A DNA stretch of 64,000 bases from SIG452 sp045638525 (GCA_045638525.1 JAZUBQ010000020.1:62001-126000); one strand, 5' to 3'; shown: positions 53,726-63,117, counted from the stretch's first letter. The notes: generated by a model from the letters alone, not told the origin. Numbers and translations: made by a program.

Positions 53726-56700
53726 TTACTTCACCTTCTTCCTGGTCTTTGTCTGGGGTAAAATAGTCCTCTTTGGATAATTTAGCAATGTTTCGATAGG
53801 AATGCATTTTTGGATCGAACATACAGACTGTTGCATAGGGACACCAATCACAGCCTGTTTCTTTTGCATATCGGTATGGTTTGATTGGGATTTCACCTTT
53901 CATGATGTGAGTACCGATGTTTTTTAGCGTTGTTTCACAATCGGAAAGCAAACGATTGAATTCCTGGAAAAATAAAAAGTTTTTCAATTTGAAGTTGCCT
54001 TTGCTATCCGTTTTAATATCGCTGACAAGCGACTGATATCCCGGGATTTCTGCCAAGTGTTTATCAATCGCACAAATTAGCGTGTCATCATTTAACACAA
54101 GACCTCTCATAGAGAATTTTTTTCGGATTTCTTTTTGAATTTCATCAGGAGCAGGTCGTTCGGAAAAAGATAACAGAGAATCTCCAAAGCTGGTGTACAT
54201 AGCAGCTCCGGGAAGAATTTCTCCTTCAAAATCCAGATATTTACCACCTTGTTTTATTACGGTTTGTAAATAGGTTAAAAGCTGAAGTTGAATTCCTTCT
54301 TTAATCAGTGCAAAATTAAACTCTTTGGCACTTGATTTGTAGTCTACAATTCGTACATATAAACGGTCATTCGATTTTGCAATATCACATCGGTCAATTA
54401 TGCCGTACATTTGCATAACAGAGCCATCTTCTAAAGAAATTGTCAAAGGTGGAATTCCATCTTCACCAATGGGGATTTCGTATCCGATGGGGATAAAATC
54501 ACCCTCGATAAAGTGCTCTTTGATGTAGGAAATAGCGTTTTTTAACAGACGTTTGATTTTCTGGATTAAATATTTGGTTCGGGGATTGAAGAGGGATAGT
54601 TCGGGATAAAGTCTTTGGATTTCTTTGGGAACTAACGTATTGATTTGTGCTTCGATAAATTCTTCATTACAAGTTTCCCAGGTTAATTGGTGGTTTTTTA
54701 AGCTTTTGGAAAACAGTTCGAACAAATTATGTATAATGGAACCGGTTTTCTTAAAATCGTAACTTACGTCCTCACGCTCGGAAATACGCAATAAATAATT
54801 GACAAAATAAGCGTAACCGCATTTTTGATATGTTTCCAGACGTGATACAGAGGTGTTCAGTTGCTTTTGGTACTTGGAATCTGTTATTTTTTTAGAAAGC
54901 TTTTTATCAATCTGATAGTAACCTTCGGATTTCATGTTTGAAATTTGATTCCAAACATGAGCAATTTCAGTTTTTTCTTCTCCCTTTAAAAAATTGTCCG
55001 GTTGTGTCTTGGGAGCAATTTTTTGTTTGTACGGATTTTGATAAGCCATAAGAGCCTGCTCGGTATATTCAGATAAATTTACATATTCCGCTTGAAAATT
55101 TTTCACCGGATACAGCTGTTCCATGCGTTTCCAAAGATAAGAGGGCATTCGTTTGGTTTGTTCGTGTTCTGCATCGTTTTTTGAAAGATAAAGATGTTCT
55201 TTAGCAGTAAGAAATGCCCGATATAACGACAGGGTAGAGTCGCAGTTTTGCAACAGAGAAGTTGGAAGTTCAATTCCGGTAATATCATAAATAGACTCTC
55301 GTTCCAAATCAGAAAGATAGCCGTTGTTTTGATTGGATTTCGGTGTTACATTTTCATTCATTCCCAAAATAAAAACATAGGGAACCAAGAGGGTTCTTCC
55401 GCGTTCAATATCCGAAATGGTTACGGTATCCACTGTGCTTGGAATCGAACCGGATTCATATAATTCCAAAGATTGTTTTAAAATATGATAATACTCAGAA
55501 TGGTCGATGTGTTCATCGGAAATTAAATGGTCAATATTTTTGATGGCTCCTAAAATGGTGTTGTATGCTGTTACAGTCTCCTGACGAAACACCGATTCTT
55601 TTCTTTCTAAAAACCGTCTGAGTGCTTCTTCTAATTGAATGGAATCAGTGTAATTTCGGAAGGCGTTTAGATAGCTGCTTTGCATTTTAAAATTCTCAAT
55701 TACAGGCAATAAAAACGATTCGTAAATGGCATTGATTTTAACCAGATTTTCGGAAAGAAAGTTGGTTTGTGTTTTTAAAAAATCGCATTTCTGATGCCAA
55801 CGCATCGGAACAGCGATATCTTTTTTTTGTAGATGAAAACGATATAATAACTCTTCGAAAATACAAACTTCATCATGAATCTGAAAAACGGAACATAAGC
55901 TTTTGACATATTCCGATACTGAATTGATTTCATACTCAGAAACAACCATATGAAATAAATTCAGAAAGATTTTTGCAATCGGATTTTCAGTCAATGGATT
56001 TTTCTGATCCATAAAAAATGGGATATCTGCACGAGTAAAGGCTTGCTTGATTTCTGCTTCATATAAAGATAGGTCACCGGTCATTATCAGGAAATCGGAA
56101 TAAGAAACACCTTCAAAAACTTTTTGTTTTATGATATCTACCACAAAACGAACTTCATCTTTTACACTTTTTGAATTTGTAAGAGATAAATCTTTTTGAC
56201 TGAGATTTTCCGGGACTTTATCAAAAACATTCTGAAAAAAGGTGTCGTTATTTGCTTGGATTTTTGTTAAAATTAAGTTTTTTTCACGATTTGTTGCAAT
56301 TTTATTGAGAGATTTGTATGTTTGATAGGTTGGATAGAATAAATCGCCGGGTGTTTTTGTAGATAAATCGTCTGCAATCAAGGTAACAGTCAGTTTTTTT
56401 GCATTTTTTAACAGTGCAGAAATCACCTGATATTCTGCAGGAGAATAATTTGTGAAACGATCTATAAATATGTTATAGCCATCGTACAGATTTTTTTCTT
56501 CAATGATTTTGGAAAGAACCAAAAAACTATCTTCAAAGTCACGGAACTTTTCTTCGATTTCTTTTTGATATTCTGTGAAAAGTAAATCAAGATCTTGTAT
56601 TTTTTTGTATAGCGAAGTGTGATCGGATAAGCTGTTTTTGATTTGTTCAAACGTTTCGTGACTGAACAAATAACCTTTACATTCCGAAAGGATATCTTTG

Positions 56701-57059
56701 AAAATTAAAACTGAGTCCGGACTTAATGTTCTGTTTTTTAACGTAGAAAGTTTTGCTCTGTTTTTACGGATGATTTTATAAAGAAGCAAATGCTTGGTTT
56801 CGTCGTCTATGTAGTTTAATTGGTTGTCTTGATACTTTTTATTAACGGTTTGTGCCAGACGTTTGAAGTTAACTGTTTCGGTCAAGTGTGAATATTTTTC
56901 GCCAAGTGTGTCAAGCAGTGTTTTATCTGCATTAAAAGAATATTGCTCCGGAACAATGTAGAGCACCTTTTCATTTTGTTCAATACAGTCGCGCATTAAT
57001 TGAAACAAAGTATCATTATTGTCGTTTAAATGAGTTCCGTACAGAATTTCCAATGACAT
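53715..57059 (-). CDS. addB: ATP-dependent nuclease subunit AddB
   Basis: AddB is the second subunit of AddAB; it has a 5'-strand nuclease and an inactivated helicase that recognises Chi. This 1114-residue protein keeps the C-terminal nuclease (YVRIVDYKSSAKEF) and the iron-sulphur staple: a first cysteine in YQKCGYAYF and the CDWCPYATVC cluster near residue 1068. The N-terminal Walker A found in Bacillus AddB is gone: the expected GxxxxGKT region reads YGTHLNDNNDT. The start at 57059 has AGGAGAAG upstream. Confidence 0.95.
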   Translation of the reverse strand: MSLEILYGTHLNDNNDTLFQLMRDCIEQNEKVLYIVPEQYSFNADKTLLDTLGEKYSHLTETVNFKRLAQTVNKKYQDNQLNYIDDETKHLLLYKIIRKNRAKLSTLKNRTLSPDSVLIFKDILSECKGYLFSHETFEQIKNSLSDHTSLYKKIQDLDLLFTEYQKEIEEKFRDFEDSFLVLSKIIEEKNLYDGYNIFIDRFTNYSPAEYQVISALLKNAKKLTVTLIADDLSTKTPGDLFYPTYQTYKSLNKIATNREKNLILTKIQANNDTFFQNVFDKVPENLSQKDLSLTNSKSVKDEVRFVVDIIKQKVFEGVSYSDFLIMTGDLSLYEAEIKQAFTRADIPFFMDQKNPLTENPIAKIFLNLFHMVVSEYEINSVSEYVKSLCSVFQIHDEVCIFEELLYRFHLQKKDIAVPMRWHQKCDFLKTQTNFLSENLVKINAIYESFLLPVIENFKMQSSYLNAFRNYTDSIQLEEALRRFLERKESVFRQETVTAYNTILGAIKNIDHLISDEHIDHSEYYHILKQSLELYESGSIPSTVDTVTISDIERGRTLLVPYVFILGMNENVTPKSNQNNGYLSDLERESIYDITGIELPTSLLQNCDSTLSLYRAFLTAKEHLYLSKNDAEHEQTKRMPSYLWKRMEQLYPVKNFQAEYVNLSEYTEQALMAYQNPYKQKIAPKTQPDNFLKGEEKTEIAHVWNQISNMKSEGYYQIDKKLSKKITDSKYQKQLNTSVSRLETYQKCGYAYFVNYLLRISEREDVSYDFKKTGSIIHNLFELFSKSLKNHQLTWETCNEEFIEAQINTLVPKEIQRLYPELSLFNPRTKYLIQKIKRLLKNAISYIKEHFIEGDFIPIGYEIPIGEDGIPPLTISLEDGSVMQMYGIIDRCDIAKSNDRLYVRIVDYKSSAKEFNFALIKEGIQLQLLTYLQTVIKQGGKYLDFEGEILPGAAMYTSFGDSLLSFSERPAPDEIQKEIRKKFSMRGLVLNDDTLICAIDKHLAEIPGYQSLVSDIKTDSKGNFKLKNFLFFQEFNRLLSDCETTLKNIGTHIMKGEIPIKPYRYAKETGCDWCPYATVCMFDPKMHSYRNIAKLSKEDYFTPDKDQEEGEVNGD

Positions 57060-57097
57060 TTTTCTTCTCCTTTTCCGAGGGTTTCAATCTTTTCGTT

Positions 57098-57126
57098 ATT
57101 ATAACATTTTTTTAAATAGAAATCAA
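57098..57126 (-). promoter_or_regulatory. Promoter of the addB-addA operon
   Basis: On the minus strand TTGATT (57121-57126) and TATAAT (57098-57103), 17-bp spacing, divergent from the GTPase-NYN gene. Confidence 0.8.
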
Positions 57127-57169
57127 TAGGACATTGGTTTTTCAAAAAAATTTTGTTTTAATTTTCTTA

Positions 57170-57198
57170 TTGACAGTCAGTCTGTCTTTTAGTATAAT
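57170..57198 (+). promoter_or_regulatory. Promoter of the GTPase-NYN fusion gene with an embedded operator
   Basis: TTGACA at 57170-57175 and TATAAT at 57193-57198, 17-bp spacing. An inverted repeat GACAG-TCAGT-CTGTC (57172-57186) overlaps the -35 and half of the spacer; a repressor bound there would block polymerase. The leader is only about 30 nt. Confidence 0.82.
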
Positions 57199-57234
57199 AA
57201 ATCAAAGGATTTTACAGATTGGAAACAGAAGATT

Positions 57235-59802
57235 ATGCGAAGATTTGTGTTTGGGATATTGGCACATGTGGATTCCGGAAAAACCACATTGTCCGAAGGT
57301 TTGTTATATCATACGGGAAGCATCCGAAAAATGGGACGAGTAGACCATAAGGATGCATTTTTAGATACCCATAATATTGAACGTGACCGCGGAATCACCA
57401 TCTTTTCCAAACAAGCAATTTTGAAATATCAGGACACCCAAATTACTTTGCTGGATACACCGGGGCATATTGATTTTTCTACCGAAATGGAGCGTACTTT
57501 ACATGTTTTGGATTATGCTATTCTGGTGATCAGTGCGACTGACGGCGTGCAAAGTCATACCAGAACGTTGTGGAAATTATTGAAAAGTTATGAGATTCCG
57601 ACTTTTATTTTTGTTAACAAGATGGATTTGGATGGAGCAGATGTGGAAGCAGTTCAGTCTCATTTGCAAGAACAACTGAGTCCGAATTGCATCAATTTTA
57701 CCGATGGATTTGATGAGGAAGCTGTTTCTGTTTGTGATGAAGGCTTACTGAATGAATATCTGGAATACGGAAAACTTTCCCAAAATGGGATTGGTGAAGC
57801 TGTTTTTCATAGAAAAATATTTCCGTGTTACTTTGGTTCGGCATTAAAAATGGAGGGTGTTTCTCAGTTTATTAATGGGATGCTTTCTTATACGAAGGAT
57901 AAAGAGGTATCTTCCGAGTTTGGTGCAAGAGTTTTCAAAATCTCAGAGGATGATCAAGGGAATCGTTTGACGCATATTAAAATTACCGGAGGTAGTTTAA
58001 AAGTTAAATCGCTTTTGACCAAATACAAAGATTGCGAGCTTCTGTGGGAAGAAAAAATAAATCAGATTCGTTTATATTCGGGGTTGAAATTTCAGACAAC
58101 CGAAGAAGTCTACCCCGGTGATGTGTGTGCTGTTACGGGAATTACAAAAGCATTGCCCGGTGATGGGCTCGGAAGTGAAAAAGATGCATCCTCGTTATAT
58201 ACAGAACCGGTTCTTACCTATCAACTGGTTCTTCCTTCGGGTGCTGATGCTACTTCTGCGCTTCTCAAACTTCGTGTATTGGAAGAAGAGGACCCTCAAC
58301 TACGAATTTTTTGGAATGAAAGAGCCAAAGAGATTCAGGTTCAGTTGATGGGAGAGGTTCAGCTTGAGGTTTTGCAGCGATTGATTATGGAACGTTTTGG
58401 TTTAGCTGTTTCTTTCAGTCAGGGGCGAATCACTTATAAAGAAACTATTCTGTCTTCTGTTGAAGGGGTAGGGCATTATGAGCCATTGCGCCATTATGCA
58501 GAAGTGCATTTGGCGTTAGAGCCGCTTCCAGCAGGAAGTGGATTGGTTTTTTCCACGGACTGTAGTGAAGATGAATTGGATAAAAACTGGCAGCGGTTAA
58601 TTTTGACTCATCTATACGAAAAAACGCACATTGGAGTTTTAACCGGTTCGCCCATCACAGATATGAAAATTACTCTGATTGCAGGACGTGCTCATTTAAA
58701 ACATACCGAAGGCGGTGATTTTCGTCAGGCAACTTATCGTGCTGTTCGTCAGGGACTGATGTCAGCAAATAGCGTTTTATTAGAACCGTGGTATGAATTC
58801 GACTTGGAATTACCGTCGGAATTTGTGGGACGGGCTATGACGGATGTCAGCAGAATGGGTGGAGAATGTCAGCAAACAAAATGTGTTGATAATGTAAGTT
58901 ATTTATCAGGGAATGCTCCGGTTTCAAAAATGAGAGATTACCATTTAGAGGTTGTTCGTTATTCGCATGGATTGGGGCGTTTGACCTGTCGTGTCAAAGG
59001 CTATGAACCTTGTTTGGATTCGGAAGATGTGATATCTGAAATCGGCTATCAGTGGGAAGGGGATACGGAAAATACTCCGGATTCTGTTTTTTGTTCTCAC
59101 GGAGCGGGATTCGTTGTGAAATGGGATCAGGTTCGAGATTATATGCATATTGATACCGGATTCTATAAAAAAGACGATCATATTTCGGAAGAGAAGATAA
59201 CGGAAAAAGCAAGTCGCTATGTAGAAACAGTTTATAATGATGAGGAGTTACTGGCTATTTTTGAACGAACTTATGGTCCGATCCGACGTCGGGAATACGA
59301 TGTTTTTCGTTCTCCAAAAAAAGAAGTTCAAGTTCCTTATAAGTCAAAAGCATCCAAACAGGTTCTTGATGGCAAAGAATATGTGTTGGTGGATGGATAC
59401 AATATTATTTTTGCGTGGTCGCAATATAAAAAGTTAGCTGAAGAAAGTTTGGAAACAGCTCGACAATCATTGATTGACCGACTTTGTAATTATCAGGGAT
59501 TTACTGAATGTGAGTTGATTTTAGTGTTTGATGCTTATAAAGTGAAAAATAATCCGGGTGAAATCGAAAAAATTCATAATATCAGTGTAGTATACACCAA
59601 AGAAGCAGAAACAGCTGATATGTATATTGAAAAAGCAACGCATAAGCTGGGGAAACACCATAAGGTGCGTGTAGCTACGTCGGATAATTTAGAACAGTTG
59701 ATTATTTTAGGTCAAGGTGCACTCAGAATTTCCGCAGATGCATTTTTAAAAGAGGTTGAAACCGTTGAAGAAGCAATTCGTGCTGTAATTGATACAAATT
59801 AA
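57235..59802 (+). CDS. Tet(M)/EF-G-like ribosomal GTPase fused to a Rae1/YacP-type NYN ribonuclease domain
   Basis: An 855-residue fusion. Residues 1 to about 640 are a translation-factor GTPase of the Tet(M)/EF-G group, with AHVDSGKTT, RGIT, DTPGHIDF and NKMD all intact, followed by EF-G-like domains II-V (domain IV around LLEPWYEFDL, domain V ending near RVKGYEPC). A linker (about 650-710) leads to an NYN domain of the YacP/Rae1 type (about 713-850): VDGYNIIFAW with D720, VFDAY with D766, TKEAETAD with D795, VATSDNLEQ with D817 and GQGALRIS. Bacillus Rae1 is a separate ribosome-dependent mRNA endonuclease that acts in the A site, where Tet(M) also binds. A role in ribosome rescue or mRNA cleavage is therefore inferred. 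Tetracycline resistance is possible but not shown. A MBL hydrolase gene follows after 14 bp. Confidence 0.93.
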   Translation: MRRFVFGILAHVDSGKTTLSEGLLYHTGSIRKMGRVDHKDAFLDTHNIERDRGITIFSKQAILKYQDTQITLLDTPGHIDFSTEMERTLHVLDYAILVISATDGVQSHTRTLWKLLKSYEIPTFIFVNKMDLDGADVEAVQSHLQEQLSPNCINFTDGFDEEAVSVCDEGLLNEYLEYGKLSQNGIGEAVFHRKIFPCYFGSALKMEGVSQFINGMLSYTKDKEVSSEFGARVFKISEDDQGNRLTHIKITGGSLKVKSLLTKYKDCELLWEEKINQIRLYSGLKFQTTEEVYPGDVCAVTGITKALPGDGLGSEKDASSLYTEPVLTYQLVLPSGADATSALLKLRVLEEEDPQLRIFWNERAKEIQVQLMGEVQLEVLQRLIMERFGLAVSFSQGRITYKETILSSVEGVGHYEPLRHYAEVHLALEPLPAGSGLVFSTDCSEDELDKNWQRLILTHLYEKTHIGVLTGSPITDMKITLIAGRAHLKHTEGGDFRQATYRAVRQGLMSANSVLLEPWYEFDLELPSEFVGRAMTDVSRMGGECQQTKCVDNVSYLSGNAPVSKMRDYHLEVVRYSHGLGRLTCRVKGYEPCLDSEDVISEIGYQWEGDTENTPDSVFCSHGAGFVVKWDQVRDYMHIDTGFYKKDDHISEEKITEKASRYVETVYNDEELLAIFERTYGPIRRREYDVFRSPKKEVQVPYKSKASKQVLDGKEYVLVDGYNIIFAWSQYKKLAEESLETARQSLIDRLCNYQGFTECELILVFDAYKVKNNPGEIEKIHNISVVYTKEAETADMYIEKATHKLGKHHKVRVATSDNLEQLIILGQGALRISADAFLKEVETVEEAIRAVIDTN

Positions 59803-59816
59803 GGAGGGAATAAGAT

Positions 59817-60449
59817 ATGCTTGATTTCATTACTGTCAATGAACACAGCAGTATCCGTTTGGAAGGGCAGAGCGTGGTTTATGTTGATCCGTTTCGAATT
59901 CCATCGAACAGAAATGATGCGGATCTGATTTTGATTACACATCCCCATTATGACCACTTTTCGCCGAAAGATATCGAAAAAGTCAATCAAGAAAGCACTC
60001 GATATGTAATGCCTAACTCTATGGTTTCGGAAGCCGTAAGTAGTGGAATTTCCATAGATAAAATCCATCCGATGTCTTGGGGAGATATTACTATGCTTTC
60101 GGATATTCAGATTGAAGCAGTTGCTTCTTATAATGTAGGGAAACCAATGCATCCAAAAGAAAATGGGTGGCTTGGTTATGTCATTATTATGGAAGGCAAG
60201 AGAATATATGTTGCCGGAGATTGTGATGCAATGCAAGAAGAACCGCATATCCGTTGCGATATTGCAATGATTCCCATTGGTGGTACATACACCATGAATC
60301 CGTCGGAAGGTGCTGAATTTGTCAACCGGTTACATCCCGATTATGTGATTCCCACTCATTACGGAACGCTGGTTGGAGAACCAAAAGATTTTGATATGTT
60401 TGCACCGTTGGTTGACCCCGATATCATAATTGTTTCAAAATTACCGTAA
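59817..60449 (+). CDS. MBL-fold metal-dependent hydrolase
   Basis: This 210-residue protein has the metallo-beta-lactamase fold of the short UPF0173/YtkL-like branch. Metal motifs are THPHYDHF (HxHxDH), the aspartate of VAGDCD, and the final histidine in IPTHYG; the second histidine position near AVASYNVGKP is less clear. The substrate is unknown. AAGGAGGG precedes the ATG and only 14 bp separate it from the GTPase-NYN gene, so the two are probably one operon. The pairing could matter, since some MBL enzymes are RNases, but this branch is not known as such. Confidence 0.87.
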   Translation: MLDFITVNEHSSIRLEGQSVVYVDPFRIPSNRNDADLILITHPHYDHFSPKDIEKVNQESTRYVMPNSMVSEAVSSGISIDKIHPMSWGDITMLSDIQIEAVASYNVGKPMHPKENGWLGYVIIMEGKRIYVAGDCDAMQEEPHIRCDIAMIPIGGTYTMNPSEGAEFVNRLHPDYVIPTHYGTLVGEPKDFDMFAPLVDPDIIIVSKLP

Positions 60450-60524
60450 ATAGAAAAAATAAAAATCATATCCTTGCCTGATTTGTGATATATTATACTA
60501 TCAATAATAAAGGTGGGGATATTT

Positions 60525-61217
60525 TTGTTTATCGTGTTTCAGAGGAAAACATTGTTGCTTGTGATGGTTGCAATTTTGGTGTGCTCGCTATTGATGACTG
60601 CACATTCCGGGAAAATGGTATCCACAGTCGGACTGAACCGTCGTTTAATTGTTGTGGATGCAGGGCACGGAGGTATGGATGGTGGAGGCGTTGGTGTTGA
60701 AGACATTTTAGAAAAAGATTTAAACCTTCAAATTGCAAAGAAACTGGAACAAAAATTAACCGAACACGGATATCAGGTGGTTATGACGCGTAGTGAAGAT
60801 ATTTCACTCCATGATGAAGAAAAAAAGACAGTTCGGGAACAAAAAAATTCCGATTTAAAAAAACGTGCTGCTATTGCAAATGAGCAAAAGGCCGGACTGT
60901 TTGTCAGTATTCATATGAATAAATATGAATCATCTGAAGTGAAGGGAGCGCAGGTTTTTTATAAAAAGGATGATCCTGCAGGTGAGCAGTATGCAAAATA
61001 TATTATGGAAGAATTAAAGAAGATTGACACCGAAAATCATCGTCAGGAAAAGCTTTTACCAAATAAAAATCTGACATTTTCTAAATTGAATGTTCCTTCG
61101 GTTTTAGTGGAATGTGGATTTATTTCAAACGCAGAGGAAGCGAAAAAACTGCAAGATGATATCTACCAAAACGCATTGGTTGATGCAATTTTTGCAGGTA
61201 TTTTAAAAACACCATAG
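60525..61217 (+). CDS. cwlD: N-acetylmuramoyl-L-alanine amidase, CwlD-like
   Basis: A 230-residue zinc amidase (Amidase_3) that cuts the peptide from muramic acid. A signal/anchor segment (about 7-25) puts it outside the membrane. Metal-site motifs are VVDAGHGGMDGG, SIHMN and VECGFISN. The size and single-domain layout fit CwlD, which makes muramic lactam for spore cortex, but a vegetative amidase cannot be excluded. The likely start is TTG at 60525, seven bases after GGTGGGG. A GTG at 60513 overlaps that site. Confidence 0.85.
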   Translation: MFIVFQRKTLLLVMVAILVCSLLMTAHSGKMVSTVGLNRRLIVVDAGHGGMDGGGVGVEDILEKDLNLQIAKKLEQKLTEHGYQVVMTRSEDISLHDEEKKTVREQKNSDLKKRAAIANEQKAGLFVSIHMNKYESSEVKGAQVFYKKDDPAGEQYAKYIMEELKKIDTENHRQEKLLPNKNLTFSKLNVPSVLVECGFISNAEEAKKLQDDIYQNALVDAIFAGILKTP

Positions 61218-61256
61218 TATGGATAACAAAAGATTCGATTCTTTTTGACAAATTAC

Positions 61257-61285
61257 TTGACTTTTTTCATGGGATGTGATAAAAT
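61257..61285 (+). promoter_or_regulatory. Promoter of the MATE transporter
   Basis: TTGACT at 61257-61262 and TAAAAT at 61280-61285, 17-bp spacing. Confidence 0.8.
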
Positions 61286-61333
61286 CCTTTTTTGGTTTTT
61301 AACGTTTGAAACCGGAAAAGGAGGAGCCTTCAC

Positions 61334-62707
61334 ATGAATGAAACAGTCGTTGAACATCAACGTGCAGAAAATAAGATGGGTGTTATGCCTATCCCGAAAC
61401 TTTTAATCAGTATGTCGCTTCCCATTATTATTTCGATGCTTGTGCAAGCACTCTATAATAATGTTGACAGTATATTTGTTTCCAGAATTGATGAATATAA
61501 TAAAGCGTTTACCGCGGTAAGCCTTGCATTTCCCATTCAAAATCTGATGATTGCGGTTGGAGCCGGTACAGGTGTTGGGATTAATGCACTTTTATCACGA
61601 AGATTGGGTGAAAAAGATTTTGAGGGAGCGAACCGTGTTGCAAATACGGGGATTTATCTTGCGTTTTTCAGCTTTTTGTTGTTCTTTTTCATTGGAATCT
61701 TTGGAATAGAAGCTTATGCGAATTTTCAGAGTAAAGATCCTAAGATTGTTGCATATTGTCAGGAATACTTAAGAGTGATTTGCTTATGTTCTATTGGAAT
61801 TTTTATGCAAATTACAATGGAACGTCTGCTTCAGGCAACCGGAAGAGCATTCCTTTCTATGGTTGTACAGTTGGCGGGAGCTGTTTTTAACTTAATTTTT
61901 GACCCGATTTTGATTTTTGGTTTGTTTGGTTTCCCAAAATTGGGGATTACCGGGGCGGCTCTGGCAACCGTTGGTGGTCAGTTGCTTTCAATGATTTTAG
62001 GCTTTATTATCAATATCAAAATCAATCGGGAAATTCTAATTCAGCCGCTGCATTATTGTCCCGACAGAAAAACGGTTGGTGGAATTTACGGCATTGCAGT
62101 TCCTTCTATTTTGCTTATGTCAATCGGTACTGTTATGACAATGAGTATGAATAAAATTTTGCAGGCATCTACCAGTGCAGTTGCGGTGTTTGGGGCTTAT
62201 TTTAAGTTGCAAAGCTTTTTCATTATGCCGGTAAGCGGTTTGAATAACGGTATGGTTCCGATTATCGCCTATAATTACGGTGCAAAAAACAAAAAAAGAA
62301 TTCGTGAAACCATTGTATTGAGTTGTTTCTTAGCTTGTGGTATTATGGTTTTAGGGATGGTTATCTTCCATGCTTGTCCCAAACTTCTTCTGCAAATGTT
62401 CAATGCATCCGATGATATGATTGCAATGGGGGTTCCTGCGCTGCGTATCATCAGTCTGCATTATCTGTTTGCCGGTATCTGTATTATTTTTCTTTCTACA
62501 TTTCAGGCAGTTGGCTCCAGTATTTACAGCTTGTTTGTGTCTATGGGAAGACAGCTGGTTGTTTTGGTTCCCTCAGCTTGGATATTGGAAAAATATTTTG
62601 GGCTTTCTGCTGTTTGGTGGTCATTTCCGTTGGCAGAACTTCTTTCACTGGCACTGTCTGTGATTTTTATGAGACATGTGTATCGTCAAAAAATAAAAAA
62701 TTTGTAA
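61334..62707 (+). CDS. MATE family efflux transporter
   Basis: A 457-residue protein with about 12 hydrophobic segments in two six-helix halves. MATE features are SLPIIISMLVQALYNNVDSIF at the start of the first half and the GxNNGMVPIIAYNYGA block in the second. It would export drugs or metabolites with a cation gradient; substrate unknown. Ribosome binding site AAAGGAGGAG lies seven bases upstream. Confidence 0.93.
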   Translation: MNETVVEHQRAENKMGVMPIPKLLISMSLPIIISMLVQALYNNVDSIFVSRIDEYNKAFTAVSLAFPIQNLMIAVGAGTGVGINALLSRRLGEKDFEGANRVANTGIYLAFFSFLLFFFIGIFGIEAYANFQSKDPKIVAYCQEYLRVICLCSIGIFMQITMERLLQATGRAFLSMVVQLAGAVFNLIFDPILIFGLFGFPKLGITGAALATVGGQLLSMILGFIINIKINREILIQPLHYCPDRKTVGGIYGIAVPSILLMSIGTVMTMSMNKILQASTSAVAVFGAYFKLQSFFIMPVSGLNNGMVPIIAYNYGAKNKKRIRETIVLSCFLACGIMVLGMVIFHACPKLLLQMFNASDDMIAMGVPALRIISLHYLFAGICIIFLSTFQAVGSSIYSLFVSMGRQLVVLVPSAWILEKYFGLSAVWWSFPLAELLSLALSVIFMRHVYRQKIKNL

Positions 62708-62708
62708 A

Positions 62709-62757
62709 ACAAACCGTTGGAATGTGGACTTCAGCATTTCAACGGTTTTATCTTTTG
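62709..62757 (+). terminator. Terminator of the MATE gene
   Basis: AAACCGTTG/CAACGGTTT with an inner AATG/CATT extension and a 10-nt loop, followed by a T-rich run. Confidence 0.8.
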
Positions 62758-62799
62758 TTTCAAACTCATATGATAGAAACAGTAAAGGAGGAATTTTAG

Positions 62800-63036
62800 A
62801 TGTATGAACGGGTAGGGGAGTTACAAAAAAAAGAAGTGATTGACATTTCCACCGGGAAACGTCTGGGCTTTGTTTTTGATGTTGAAGTGGATATAGAAAA
62901 CGGAACGATCGGAGCATTGATTGTGCCTGAACGGAATCGTTTTTTGGGAATTTTCGGTAAATATGAGGAACATATTATCTCATATCAATCCATTGTTAAA
63001 GTCGGAGATGATATTATTCTGGTGGATTTACAATAG
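62800..63036 (+). CDS. YlmC/YmxH family PRC-barrel protein
   Basis: A 78-residue PRC-barrel protein of the YlmC/YmxH sporulation-associated family. The pattern KEVIDISTGKRLGFVFDVEVD followed by a short barrel ending in ILVDL fits the family in full length. Role unknown; several family members are linked to sporulation by expression. AAAGGAGG lies upstream of the ATG. Confidence 0.88.
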   Translation: MYERVGELQKKEVIDISTGKRLGFVFDVEVDIENGTIGALIVPERNRFLGIFGKYEEHIISYQSIVKVGDDIILVDLQ

Positions 63037-63117
63037 TGTCATTATAATCTTAGTGATTTTCTTTTGATATTCATATAAAAACAATAGAAAAATTATGGCT
63101 ATATTGTTTAAAAAAAC

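Noticed and set aside
57235..59802. Plain acquired tetracycline-resistance gene of tet(M) type
   Set aside because: Domains V and linker differ, an NYN domain is fused, and there is no mobile element around it. Chromosomal housekeeping or stress role is more likely, though resistance is untested.
60450..60524. Sigma-A promoter directly before the CwlD-like gene
   Set aside because: TATACT is present near 60493, but no -35 with acceptable spacing; a sporulation sigma factor site could not be judged by eye.
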